DNA of 64,000 bases from NCBI GenBank assembly GCA_018894105.1, contig CM032129.1:15123968-15187967 (forward strand). The letters run 5' to 3'. The notes under the pieces are model-generated. The model worked only from the letters and a program-made list of their open reading frames with translations, was not told the DNA's origin and searched no databases. The DNA is from Jacaranda mimosifolia (taxonomy: Eukaryota > Streptophyta > Magnoliopsida > Lamiales > Bignoniaceae). The translations under genes and the position numbers were made by a program. Shown piece by piece: positions 45,950-57,900 of this stretch (position 1 is the first letter of the stretch; every line of letters begins with the position of its first letter).

Positions 45950-46330
45950 GTTGGGCATAACCTTATCTTTAACCACTTATACCAAACATGACATATATAT
46001 AAGATGCGGTAATAAAGTGTGGCAAACATGGATGACACATGGCAGAATCGTTGATGGTTGGAATGCATTTGTTCGGGCACATAGGATGTAAATTGATTAC
46101 TAAATTATTGTTCAACATACTAGGCATAACATCATAAATGCAATAATTTGTTATAGGAAAGGAAAGGAGATGCATTTTCCTTATACTGCTGGGGCTACTA
46201 GAAGCAAGCTAACCGAACTTATGGATGATACCACTCCAACCTTGGAGATTTTTGAAGCACTTAGATATAGAATGACTGATGATTTTATAATATGAACTTG
46301 TATTAGGCAAATTAAACCATCTGAAATTGG
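45950..46330 (+). pseudogene. Helitron copy A: B3-like domain remnant
   Basis: The plus frame reads GNKVWQTWMTHGRIVDGWNA and FVRAHRM; after one stop and a shift, IIVQHTRHNIINAI and RKGKEMHFPYTAGA. The W...G-W-x-x-F-V-x-x...V-Q-H-T order resembles the second half of a plant B3 DNA-binding domain of the REM type. The clearer evidence is that copy B carries the same pattern at 59560-59760 (GKIQNGWNNFIRKYQLQNGY, VQHTRQNTIDC, GREVHYP). What matches between the copies is therefore a former coding region. It is downstream of the RPA-like ORF in both. Function in the element is unknown. Confidence 0.5.
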
Positions 46331-46785
46331 AACAATATATGTATAACTTTCTATAATACTTCATTTGTATATTAACAATCCTTCACAATTAATTTAATAG
46401 TATGAAAAATATGTTTGAAGTGCCTGCCAAGCTCAAAAAAATCAAATGAGGAGGATAAAAGTTTAAAGATAAGTTTTGGGCACAAAGAACACAATATGCC
46501 TGTTGCTGCTCTCTACAGTGACAAGATTTGGCAACAGAAGTTTGACAGTATTTTTGTAGATGTCTAAAAAAGAACAGCTAAAAGGGTGGTTTGAGCACAA
46601 GTTGACTCTAACGCATATAATGTCCATATTTTTGCCCCAGGAGGTATTGTATTAAACATAATTTTTGCCTTATTGTAACCTAGGATGTCATTAGTGAATG
46701 ATTAAACATTCTGCATGCACTCCACTATCCATGTTGCTGCTTACCTGCTTGATGCAACCAAAGATTACAAGATTATCAAGTTTAA
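46331..46785. other. End of Helitron A, weak coding trace
   Basis: A short frame near 46480-46560 (PVAALYSDKIWQQKFDSIF) is unassigned. I could not identify a CTRR end with a hairpin that would mark the Helitron 3' terminus. Confidence 0.3.
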
Positions 46786-47200
46786 GTACATGACAATATT
46801 TTTTGGAAAGACATAGGAAGCAATATCAGGATGGTTTTGAAAGGTCTAGGCTACGTTTGATTGGTAGAGGGAACTTTTTGGGTATTGGAAATCCAAGTAG
46901 TAATCAGGTGGGTAGTGCTTCGAATATGTTGAATAGCATTATTATGTAAATAGATGAACTAAGTAGGCAGCAACTTGTTCCGTTGGTATTTGTTCAAAGA
47001 TCTGCGCATTTTGTGTCAACATTGTGCTACAAAAAAATAAATTTACCACGACCCTGCACATTATTGGTTTGTTATGCATCGCCTAATTCTAGACAATATT
47101 GGTTTGTTATGCACCACCTTATCCTGAACAACTTTTTGTCTAGTTTTTTAATATTTTGTGTTATGATTTTAGAAGGAATTGTGCTTTGACAGATGCTAAG
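46786..47200 (+). pseudogene. Helitron copy B: fragment of N-terminal RepHel domain
   Basis: Strongly similar to 34800-35060 of copy A (shared CATAAGAAGCAATATCAGGAT-like, AACTTTTTGGGTA and TTTGTTCAAAGATCTGC blocks). A stop codon lies at the place where A has MEIDELS. The Rep nuclease part present in A (36.5-37.0 kb) is missing here: similarity ends near 47130 and resumes with helicase at about 47270. Confidence 0.82.
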
Positions 47201-47254
47201 ATTAAAAAAACATTACATAGTATCAATGAATTTTTTATGTCAATCAATACATCT

Positions 47255-48612
47255 ATACATGAGTAGCACCTTATTTTGAAAGACTGACAGAAGAGGAAAG
47301 ATATACAAGAGAATTAGCTCATGAAAGAAATATATTTCCATCAAATGATGATCTTATAAGTTTACGAAGATTGAATGACATACAAAAAGTTGCTTTTAGT
47401 ATTGTCGTTGATAAAATAAATAATAATAGAGCAAGTGCTTTTTTTATTGATGGTTAGAAGGCAAAGGCAAAAAATTTTTGTACAGAGCGTTAGCTGATAT
47501 ATTAGATCAAAGGCTCTTATTATTTTAACTCCAGCTACTTCTGGAGTTCCTGCATCGTTATTGCCTATGGCTGAACTGCATATTTTAGATTCAAATTATC
47601 ATTTGATGTTGATAAAAGAAATGATTCAAAAATTAGTAAGCAATCAAGTCTTGCAAAAATGATTACTAATGCAAAATTAATTATTTGGGATGAAGCTTTC
47701 ATGGTTAATCAGAAAATTATCGAGGCTTTTGATAGGTAGTTGCAAGATATTACAAATAAAAAAGATATTTTATTCGGCCAAAAAGTTGTTATTTTTTGTA
47801 GGTGATTTTCGACAAACATTATCCATTGTTCATCATGGTAATAAAGAACATATGATAAATACTAGCCTTATTGATAAAATTCCAGTTGAAGGAAAATATT
47901 AGGGCGAAGGATGATCCTTTATTTAAATCATTTTTATTAAAAATTGGTGATGACGTTGAGCCATTTGTCTTTGAAGATAATATTTTAATTCCATATTATA
48001 TTTTTTTTTGGCTTTTGTTGATAAGTAGACATCCATAAAATATTTAATTAATTATGTATTTCCATCTATAAATTTTTTGCTCATGCTAAGCTTATGATCT
48101 AACAAAGCAATACTAACTCAAAAAAATAAGCGTATGATTAAAATAAGTAATATCCTTATTGATCAGCTTCCTAATGTTGCAAGAGAATATATTAGTTATA
48201 ATAGAGCTTGTAATTCATAGGACCAAGGAAAATATGAGAATATTTTTAGCATTGTAATTTCCAGCACTTACCTCTACATAAACTGGTTTTGAAAAGAGAT
48301 TGCCTAGTAATGCTTTTGAAAAACTTTAATCCTATAGAGGGTCTTTGTAATATAACAAGATTAATTTGCCATAAATTGGAAGAAAATTTTATAGAAGCTG
48401 AAATTGTTAGTGAAGACCACAAAAGTAAAATGGTTTTCATACATCGAATGCCGAGTATTCAATTCCCTCTTAATCCATGTTTTGCTATGACAATTAATAG
48501 AGTTCAAGTATAAACACTTGATTACATTGAAACTATTTACCTTAACCTATTTTTTCTGATGGCCAACTTTATGTTGCTCTTTCTTGAGCGAAAAAATCTT
48601 CTCTAATTAATA
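47255..48612 (+). pseudogene. Helitron copy B: PIF1-type helicase remnant
   Basis: It begins YFERLTEEERYTRELAHERN, the Rep-helicase linker that copy A lacks. IQKVAFSIVVDKINNN follows, then the Walker A region (47451-47490, damaged), MNLIIWDEA-like sequence near 47670, VGDFRQTLSIVHHGNKEH (near 47800), RMPSIQFPLNPCFAMTINR (48440-48500), and SDGQLYVALS (near 48555). Stops and indels are throughout. The sequence stops at 48612 and resumes at 56268 on the other side of a large insertion. Confidence 0.88.
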
Positions 48613-48917
48613 TTTTAAACAAATTACCCTCATTTTGACATTGTAAAAATATTATTTATGCCTATTTACGTATTCATTCAAATAATAAATTTCAAATATA
48701 TTAATATTCAACAATCAACACCAACTAATTCAAGAAAATATTAAATATTACTATCCATTGAAAAATCTATTAAAGTACAGAGACATAGCTAATACAGTCC
48801 ATCATCCTAAAATCAACTCAAAATCCAATAATAGTTTCATGAATAAATTGAGATATCACAACCATTAGAGTAAAAAGACAAAAGTATCAGTAATCAAAGT
48901 CATCTGATAACCATCCA

Positions 48918-51900
48918 TCACATCAGTTTCTTGTTTCTTCCTGAAAATTCTAGAGCGTCCTGATCATAAATCCCCATATCATCATCAAGAAAGAATGCAC
49001 AAGCTACCTGAAATTGTGTACAACAATATAGTAAATAAATTAATATGTCAATTATTTTGAGAAAAATAGCATTAGGGACAAAACCAAAACTCAACCTTAC
49101 TTGCTTATGTGCATTAGATAACAAAACAGACATCAAACAACATAATAGATAGATAAAATATGGTTTTAACAAAATACCCAAATCATTATTAAGCATAGAA
49201 GAGTTTCCACAATGAAAAAATGAGAACAAGAAAAGAGAATTGTTTTAAGAGCTTTAGCTGCAATGATTCATAGCATAATCAATGAATAAACTCATAATTA
49301 CTATGTATGCATCATTAGCCTGACATAATAGGCCTGGTACAGTATCAAACTCTGAATAAAACGACTTATGATATGCAAACTATTTAAACAAAAATAAAAG
49401 GGTAAATACCAAACAGCTCCCCAACGTATAGGGCCATGTGCACTTTGCCCCCAAACCGTTGCAGATGTGCAAAAAGATCACCTAACCTTCGTTAAATGTG
49501 CTTGAATACCCCCCCCCCCCCGGTTCCATTTTCCAATAGAATATTCCACCGAAGATGCTGAAATACTTTGGATATGTTGCACTTTACCTCTTGAATTTTA
49601 ACAAAATGTTTAACACCTTAATCATTCTAAAGTGTAGCACTTTTATCATTAGATTTTGTTTTTGTGGAATTAAGTCATACACTAATTACTTATCAATATA
49701 TGGACAGTTAAATCAATTTAAGCAATTATATATTTACAAATTAATTTTATAATTATGTTTTACTTAGTGTATAAGAAAATTTTGATTAAAACTAATTTTA
49801 AAATTATATTCAAATTGATTTTATATCAATATAACATTATGCATATTTGTTAGCAAATGATATTAAATATTTTTAATTTAAATAGAGTAATAAATGAGAG
49901 AGATAATGTTAATATTAAGATCTACTTATTTGTTGTCAATATTCATCCAACTAGTGTTATCTATCTTATATATTCTTATTCAAATTAAAACCCTAAACTA
50001 CTTACACTCTTAATTAAACAAATAAACACAAATTTATAAGTACACCATAACAATCATTTAGTATAACTCTAAAATTATTTTTTAATTATCTTACACACAT
50101 TAATTTAGAAAAATTTGTACCATTAAGTTGTTATAGATTTTAGATAACTCATATTGATTGAACTAGTGATATGTTGACAATTAAGTAATACATGATAACA
50201 ATATAATTTTAAAGAACTTTAGGTGGCTAAATATAATTCTTGTAAAACATCAAGGGGCAAATTGCAATCACTTTTAAATATGCCACCGGAAAGTTGGAAC
50301 ATAGGGTATTTAAGCACATTGAGCAAAAGTTGGGTAATCATTCCGCACACTTGCAACAGTTGGGGGGCAAAGTGCAAATGACCCTATACATTGGGGGGTT
50401 GTCTGTTATTTCCAATATAAAATGTGGTGTACTAACAAGAATAATGCCATATACAAAATGTGTTCTTAAATGTAGATACTTTTTTCGCTTTCATTCCTTA
50501 CTACTTATTAACAAATAAATCAAAGGCACATTTATGATATATTCAAGCTAAAAACTAGCAGAACAGTGCTATATAATTATGTCAAAATTAATTATACTAA
50601 TTTAAAAATAACAAAGAGAGAGGCACATTCAGGATCATGCAATTATTGTACTTTACTAGTGCATATAAGTCTTACCTATTTCAAAGATGCTTCCACAAGG
50701 GCTCTTAAGCAATTGGCGTGCTTGCCGATTGTGCACAATTTCTTTGGATTTTGCTGCTTAGATGACTGCAGAACTTTTCTACAGGTGCTTCAAGTTGTTG
50801 AAAAGTTAACCAAAATAAAAGAAGAAAAATTAACTTAGGGCCCTTCCTCCCCTTCAATGAATGCCATATCATATATGATCAACTAAAAAAATCAAATAAA
50901 AGACACCTAATTTTCTTTCAAAGGTAGCACGTTTTTCTTTCAAGTACTTGGGAAATTTAAGCATACATAAAGAGAGTTTCAGGTTTCAATAAAAAAAATA
51001 ACAATTTTTTAGTAATTATTTTCCACATACATCAAATTACAATTACCACTAGAAAAGTTAACTAACACTTCTAATATAAAAGAAAATTTATTCTTTTAAT
51101 ATTAAATTATAAAATAAACCACTTTAAAATAGTTCTAGGTTGCTAATTACATCCCAGTTGACACACTAAAGAAGGAATTTTTTTATCAAAGTATGTACGA
51201 GGACATAACGCCTAGACACATGTATTGTCCCTTACACATGGCAATCCCATGTTTCTTCATGCAAAACTAGCAAGAAAAAATGATCCCTTTTCTTGTCAAG
51301 AACCAAAATACATCATCAACTAATTAGCATAAGGAAACCCCTTCAGATCTTTCAACTAAGACTGCAAGAGGTAAATTATGTCTTAAATTCTTGAATGCCA
51401 TGTCCTTTTCTTCTTTCCTTCATTTTTTATTAATTACTATGAATGATTACTAGTTTCTATTTATACAATAGTTTATACTAGTAGTCTATTGCCAATTACA
51501 TCTTGCTAAAATTATGATAATCCAATGGCGAATATATGTGTGAATTATGCATAGGAAATATATGTTGAATTGAAACTTAAAATGGGAATTATGATAACCG
51601 ATTACTTGTACTCCCTTTTTTCCACTTTTGAAAAATGTGAATATCCTTACACAAAGAATATTTTATGTTAATTTGGTGTATTGGCGTGGAATTAACTCCC
51701 TGTGAATGCTATGCTTGTCCACAGAAAAAGAGTATTTTCCTTGTGAGTTGCGTCAAATAATAATACATCAAATTAGCAGTACTTCTAACTTGCATGTTAT
51801 GTGGTCTACTGCTAATATATGTTTGCTAAAAATGAGAAATTTTTTGTTCTGGAATAAGCAAATCTATAAACATATTTATCATCTAAGACAAGTTCAGACA

Positions 51901-53211
51901 TAGAAACTCACATCAAATAAAAATCCAAGCAAATGATGCAACGTAGTATTTCACATTCAACCAAAGCAAAATCAAAAAGTACATATGTAACATAAAATTG
52001 TAAAACCAAATCTAGGATCTTGAATTTCAAAACCTCTTTTTCCCCCAAACTAATTCACATCATTTGCAATTCTGTCCATGATGAGAGAAAGACTTCACAA
52101 ACCCAGGGATAATGTAAGGCAAGTTAATCATCCTCAAGCTCAGTTTGAATCAAAATTTGAGACCAAAATTCAGCTCAAATATTGGTAATTGGTAATAGTA
52201 AAAGCACAAGTGATGATATTATTCTAATCTAACTGTCTAGCACCAGTTACAGTTTATCAACTTTTAATGGTTAAAAATAGAGTTCATGCACACAAATAGG
52301 CATAATAATGGATGATGACAACCAAAACCTAAAGAAAATAAAGCTTACAATGTAAGTTGGGCATAAAGAACTGACAGAAAACTAACTACTAATTCAGTTC
52401 TCAACTGCTCTGTGATCATAGTAAATTCATTGTGGACTATCATGTGTGTCAGAAGAGAGAGGCAAATACCTTAATGTTAATATGGCTCTAATCCTTAATG
52501 AACATCCATCGTAGTGATATCATGACCTGGAATTTGAATTTCATAGCAAGTCGGGCAAAATATTGGATGAACAAACAGATTCAGTGTCAACCTGAATCAT
52601 AATTCAGCAGCTGGCTAATGCAAAAATTGTTTAAGAAGAGAAGTAAGAAAGAAAAGGAAAGAGCCATGGATACCTTTCAATTAGCTTCTTCTCCAAACCA
52701 TATCTCAGTAGGAATAATAAATCCGACAAGATAAAAATTTACTCACTCAAAAAGCACAACAGCTTCAAACATCCAAGAAATGGAATGCTAGATGATTCAA
52801 CAAACATATACTATGCAAGAAATAGAGTAGACTATATAGTTTCAACAAAACCTCAAGAAACCATTCATTAAAGGATAAGAATATTAATATTATTACCTGA
52901 ATACGGCTTGTAGAGTTCAACTCAAACCACTGGAGACAAGTGCTAGAACAAATCACATACGTGTGGCAAATATTTTTCTTAAGAAAAGGAAAAATTAAGA
53001 ACCCTAACCTTTAAAAGAATTAGGCAAAAGATTTCAAGATTGTACTTAGGCTAGAGTGGGTGGCGAATTGTATTGATGGTAGCGGCGGCAGTGGCGCAAT
53101 ATAATGGCAAAAGTGGTGGCGCAACAAGGATTTGAGAGGATGAAGGAGAAATCCGGCCGATGAAGAAAAAGAGATGGTAAGAGAGAGAGAGAGATTGTGC
53201 ACTGTGTGCAT
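48918..53211 (-). pseudogene. Exon-like pieces of an unidentified spliced gene, possibly captured
   Basis: Minus-strand segments with good splice edges: a possible last exon 48918-49007, preceded by TTTCAG and coding FFLDDDMGIYDQDALEF then SGRNKKLM-stop; 50676-50778 (acceptor TGTAG, donor GTAAGA; open in one frame with NPKKLCTIGKHANCLRALVE); about 52901-52936 (donor GTAATA); and a CT-rich leader with a possible start at 53020-53211 (HNLSLSLTISFSSSAGF). I do not recognise the protein. It lies wholly inside the block inserted in Helitron B and is interrupted by a MITE, which suggests a transposon-captured gene fragment, but a decayed host gene or a noncoding transcript is equally possible. Confidence 0.25.
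49400..50413. mobile_element. Mutator-like MITE with ~110-bp inverted ends, 1.01 kb
   Basis: The left end (GGGTAAATACCAAACAGC ... GTGCTTGAATACCC) and the right end (GGGTATTTAAGCAC ... GTCTGTTATTTCC) are inverted copies of about 110 bp, sharing GTATAGGG, GCACTTTGCCCCC and GTTGCA blocks. Flanking 9-mers AAAATAAAA (49391-49399) and AATATAAAA (50414-50422) match at 8 of 9, the duplication size of Mutator elements. A run of 13 C lies at 49509-49521. The inside is AT-rich and noncoding. Confidence 0.82.
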
Positions 53212-53696
53212 AGGGGGAAGAGAAAGATACGTATTAATTTTAATATAATTAAAACATGTTAAATAAAGTTATTGTATATTAGATAAGTATTGTTATTATT
53301 TCATAATAAATTAAATAATAATTTTTAATTTAATTTGATCATTAATTAGAAAAAAGTGAAAAAAATTGACAAATTTTTTGGGTAGGTCTATTGCAAATTC
53401 TTCCTCGTAGTTAATAATATATATATAAGTAAATTAATAAATAATTTATATCTTTGTTTAGATATAATTTTAAAAAAGAGCGAGAGAATAAAAAATAAAT
53501 CAAAGGACTTTTATTCTTGTTAAAGAAAATAATAGGAAAGACTTTAAAAGTGTTGGTAAACAAGAAAAATAGTATGAGGAAAAAAATTAAAAGAAAATAA
53601 TTTTATTACTTACTATCATAAGAGTGTACGTAATAATTAAGTATTGTCTACGATTTAATTCTTAAGCATAGGCAATTTAAAATTTTTGTAACACCC

Positions 53697-55999
53697 CTAA
53701 ACTTGGTTTTTAGAAAATAAAATTTAAAAATCAAAATATTAAGTTGACAAAAATTGTGGGGTTTAATATATAAATAAATAGGACTTGATTGCTAGAAATT
53801 TTGCAAGTTTTGAGGGTTGAATTATACATATTTTGGGTTAAATGGGCCAATCTAAGACATTAATAAGTTGAGGACTGAATTGAAAGTTGATTTAAAATTT
53901 TGGGGGTCAATTTAGAATTTCTAAAAATTGCCTATAAATATCAACCTACCTCTCCTAATTTATCTAATTCTTCCATGCAAGACCCGCCATTCCTCCTACA
54001 ACCAGTTCTTGCCGGTGATCGAAAAACACAAAAGCAAACCAACCATCCTCTTTCTCTTGACACAAGGAACACAATGGTACCAAGCTTGACGTAAAATAGC
54101 AGGTGAATCGCCTAGAACTAAGCCCCAAACAGTGCTTCACGATGGTAGTGATGGGTCTTACTGTTCCGATGGCATTTTGCAATGATCGAGTGGTGGGTTT
54201 TGATGGGTCCAGCTCAAGGAGCAACATGGTAGCTTTAATTTCCAAATTTGGCTACCGACGGTGACGGAATTGAAGAAAAGGCGAGGCGGTGGTGGTGGTG
54301 GTGCTGTGCGATTTTTCAACCAATTGACCGCCCAAAAAACCTCTAATCAGAAAATTGGTAGAGGGTTTTTGCTCAGCATGGAAAAGCGCATCAGATGATG
54401 ATGGTGGAACCCAACTCCGGTGGCAGCGCGCTGCAAAGCTTCGGCAGCCGACGACAGCAGTTCGGTAACTTTTGGACATAATCTTCGGGTCGACTATATA
54501 AGCGCATGCGTTCTTAGTCAATTTGGTAAAATTCTGATTAATCAGTTAATTTGATTCCTGATTTAATCTAAGTAAATTGTTATGTTAATTTCTGATGTAA
54601 ATTCAGTTTAATTGGACGAAAATTATAATTAATGAGTGAAATGATTGTACAAGAATTCAGTTGTAAGTGATGCATGGACCCAAATTTGATAATAAAATAT
54701 TAATATTTATTGATTGAGTTAATTGAAGCATTTGAGAAGTTGAAATTGTGGAACGAAAATAGGACTTGATTCTGAAACTTATTGATTCTCGATTATAGAA
54801 TTTCGTGAGTCGTTTGCATTCTTGGATGTTATTATATGTTTGAACCCGTTCTGGTGCCCAGAACTTTCTTTACATTGTCAGATTTATGTCCGTTATACCC
54901 CAGCCTTGTCGGCTAACCCCATGTTCTTAATATTTGTGAAAGTAATATTTGAAAGGGTCCAGTAGAGCTATTTATGCCAGAAGTTCTCCTAAATTATTCA
55001 TATACCTTGTTTATTGGAATAGGCCTTGCCGGCCGTTATTGGATAATGTTATGCCTTGTGAATTGAAAATCTTGTAAAGTTCCAAAATGTTCATGTTATT
55101 GCTTTAAAAGTTGAATTGATAAATGTTGGCATTATATCATTCAACCCATGGGGACGCCATTGGGAAGTTCAACCTGGAGGGACGCCAAGGGAAGTTGGGC
55201 TCGGAGTTAAGCTCGAAAAGACGGTCGGGTGGTACGGATCGATGGTGACAGATCTCCCGACTAGTACCCATCTACGATCCTGACTTACAAGTAGCTGGAG
55301 GTAGCAAATGGTAAGTGGTGGGATCGGGCATGCCATCGACTATGCCATAAAAATAAGTTGTTACACGCCGAGCTATGCGCTGGAGCAAATGGAAAGATAA
55401 GGAGAAATTTTTCAAGGTCAGGTTAAGTGCTATTGTAAAGTTATCTTGTATTCATTAAGGAGCAACAAGAAAGGATGCTAACAAGCTAGCTAAATGTTTA
55501 CATGTTTCAAGTTTTTTATGAGTCTAAATCTAATTTTCATTAATCATGAACTGATTATCTAATTTATTATCAATGACTTTGTTTATTGCCATTAAAATTT
55601 AATATTTTTCCTGTATCTCCTGTTATGTGTTTTCCTCATTGAGTCCTTAAGACTCACCCTCTTTGCTATTCTTTATTCTTTTCCTAGATAGGTCCAAGTG
55701 AGAAGCAGAGGCTCACGCTTTGGTTGGAAGTCATTTTGTAATAGATTAGGTGTTATGATTGTAAATATAGTCTACACCTTATCGAGACAGTTGTCTAAGA
55801 GATGCTATGAAGATGTTTGTATGAAACTTAAGATACTTGGTTGTACATATTATGCTATGGAGTGATATTTTGGGTTAGTGCAAGTTGTTTTCCCTTGAGT
55901 TCATTAAAGTCTTGATTCCCCAGTTATTATTTGATTTATGTTTTAATCTTGAATTGGTGGCACCTCTGCTTAGTGGTCATCCCGAGTAGGGGCGCTACA
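53697..55999 (+). mobile_element. Solo LTR of large-LTR retrotransposon, 2.30 kb, exact 5-bp TSD
   Basis: Begins TGTAACACCCC, ends GGGGCGCTACA, and is flanked by an exact ATTTT on both sides (53692-53696 and 56000-56004). A TATA box (GCCTATAAATATC, 53931-53943) lies about 240 bp in, as in a promoter-bearing LTR. It is the same family as 38573-41335 in opposite orientation. The start and size fit a Del/Tekay-like chromovirus LTR; there are no gag or pol sequences. The short frames inside, including 53900-54094 and 53964-54521, are LTR sequence. Confidence 0.88.
53931..53943 (+). promoter_or_regulatory. TATA box of solo LTR
   Basis: GCCTATAAATATC with a C/T-rich stretch directly downstream (CCTACCTCTCCTAA), a common layout for LTR transcription starts. 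Confidence 0.5.
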
Positions 56000-56267
56000 A
56001 TTTTATCCCCTACGATTACAAATACGTGGGTAATAATTAAGTATTGCTACGAGTTAGCTCTAAAGTGTAGGCAAAATGAAATTTTATTCTTTACGATTGG
56101 AAAAGCATAAGTAATAAGCACGTAATGCGCCTACGATTTACTCTTAACCGCAGGCTTTAATAAAGTTCAATGCCTACGCAGTTTAAAGCTTGGGTAAAAA
56201 TTTATTCCCTACGGTTTATCAAGAATATGCAAAAATGGGGTGGCTAATAACACATTTTTTTGTAGTA

Positions 56268-56450
56268 ATTTGATTGAACCTTCAACAAACAAAAGGGATC
56301 ATCAACAATATACAAAAAATACTATTTATGAAGAAATTTATGAACTGCTTGGCAGAGGTTTCTATTTTTATGGCCTTTTTACTTATTTTCCTAATTTACA
56401 GTGTTCTACTTGTAGTGTAATTGATATTAACAATATTTAATGTATGTTCT
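56268..56450 (+). pseudogene. Helitron copy B: C-terminal tail of RepHel
   Basis: Reads LIEPSTNKRDHQQYTKNTIY, then EEIYELLGRGFYFYG. It is the direct counterpart of 38325-38560 in copy A but with the 95-bp sequence only once. The frame (56240-56440) remains open to VIDINNI. Confidence 0.75.
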
Positions 56451-56479
56451 CTTCTTGAGGGTTAATATTTTGGCTGGTA

Positions 56480-57900
56480 TATTTTTATTAGCTTTATTGT
56501 TATTGGTCCCTAACAATCACAATGCTATTGTAATGCAACAATAGTACAGAATATTTCAACAACTGCTGCATATTAATGATAACACTCATGCATTGAGCAG
56601 TTGGAGTGTCAAAGTTTTAGTTGAATCAAAAAGTGTTGAGTGGCACTCAAAACGTAGCCCAAAGAAATATCAACATGTTACATTGGTTGATGAGACGGTA
56701 CGAAATTTGTCTTGCTTATTTCTTAAAACCTCTTGTTCAAACGTATGAATAATGTTCATAATTAATAATATTAGTTTAAAATTTTTAAACTATTCTTCAG
56801 AATTTCTTTAATTTCATTTCTGTTCATTATATCTATAAATAGAGATTAGTTATAAAGTTATATATGACTATGTAAAGTTATATAAATACGTCATTTGACT
56901 AGATCTATTTTTATTCGTGAAGTATTTTACATAATCATCTATCTATTTAGCTGCAATTTATATTACATAGTAATTAATTTATTTATTTAGTTGTAAAATT
57001 ATATAAATATGTCATTTGACTAAATCTATTTTTGTGGATAAAGTGTTTGATTAGCTATTTTCCTTGCATGCTTAATGATAGTTGTTTTGATGTATTAATC
57101 TTTTTTAGGTATTTTTGTGTGTGTGTGTTTGTATGATCTAACTTCAATTTATTTTGATTTTTTTTTTTTGTGTGTGTGTGCTTTATATGGAATGAAAGTT
57201 CTTGCAACTATTTTTTATATTGCCATTAAGCAGTTTGAGAAAAACCCTGTCATTATATGATCTTACATCATTTCAAATGCATGTGTTGCTCTTGCAAATC
57301 CACAATATGAGAACTATGGTCAGAAATATACATGGAGCATAACTCAAAGTACAGTTATTAGAAAAGAACTTGTTATAGATTGTGTTCAAATAAAATGTGT
57401 TGAGATTGGCATAAGGAATTATTTATTTGTGTGTATTTATACATTGAATTAAAAAATTTGAATAAAAGTATATCCATCTGGTTCTTTAATATTGTGTGTT
57501 CTAAATTTTATATTTTTTGTGTATTTTTTAGAGAACTTATTGTTGCTAATGTGATTGATGAAATTGGATGTATTGAGACAACTATTTTTTGTGAGGATGA
57601 TGTCAAGATTATAAATATCAATATTTTCATGGCCATGGAAATGTATAATGTAGTGAGTTACTTAATATGATGTTACTTATGTTTTGTTATTCGATACTGT
57701 GGGTCACATAATGTTTGATGATAATACAGGGACATCTATTTTCGCTTGATATCAATGTGTATTTAGAAGAGAAGTTATTTTTCATTAAGCTAAAAAGATT
57801 ATTCAAATCAAGGCATGATGGGTTGCACCCATCATATACTTGGAAGAGACTAAAGAGGATTCAAGAAGCCGTATAGTTTCCTCAGGAGGTTTGATTGAGA
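56480..57900 (+). pseudogene. Helitron copy B: RPA1-like ORF remnant
   Basis: Segments in order: SWSVKVLVESKSVEWHS near 56590-56645; ISNACVALANPQYENYGQKY and TWSITQ near 57265-57345; ELIVANVIDEIGCIETTIFC then EDDV (57533-57604), matching the V-x-D-x-x-G-x-x-x-A-T-I-F block of RPA DNA-binding domain C; and SLDINVYLEEKLFFIKLKRL (57737-57796), the following E-K-x-F-x-I-K block. It aligns with copy A over 41380-42300 and extends further. Frames change between segments, partly through introns and partly through decay. Confidence 0.7.

Larger units (their letters stand above)
48613..56266. mobile_element. CACTA-like block inserted in Helitron copy B (nested elements inside)
   Basis: Helitron B reads up to TTCTCTAATTAA (48612) and resumes at ATTTGATTGAACC (56267). 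Copy A has the two parts adjoining, so everything between is inserted. The right edge is TTTTTTTGTAGTA, close to the CACTA terminus TTGTAGTG. Just inside it, 53600-53696 plus 56000-56266 contain repeated CTACGATTTA and GTAATAATTAAGTATTG motifs, as subterminal repeats do. The left edge lacks CACTAC, so it is decayed or the block is composite. Nested inside are a Mutator-like MITE and a solo LTR. Confidence 0.55.

Noticed and set aside
53964..54521. Two minus-strand frames that look gene-like (93 and 89 codons)
   Set aside because: Inside the solo LTR at 53697-55999, whose boundaries and target duplication are clear.
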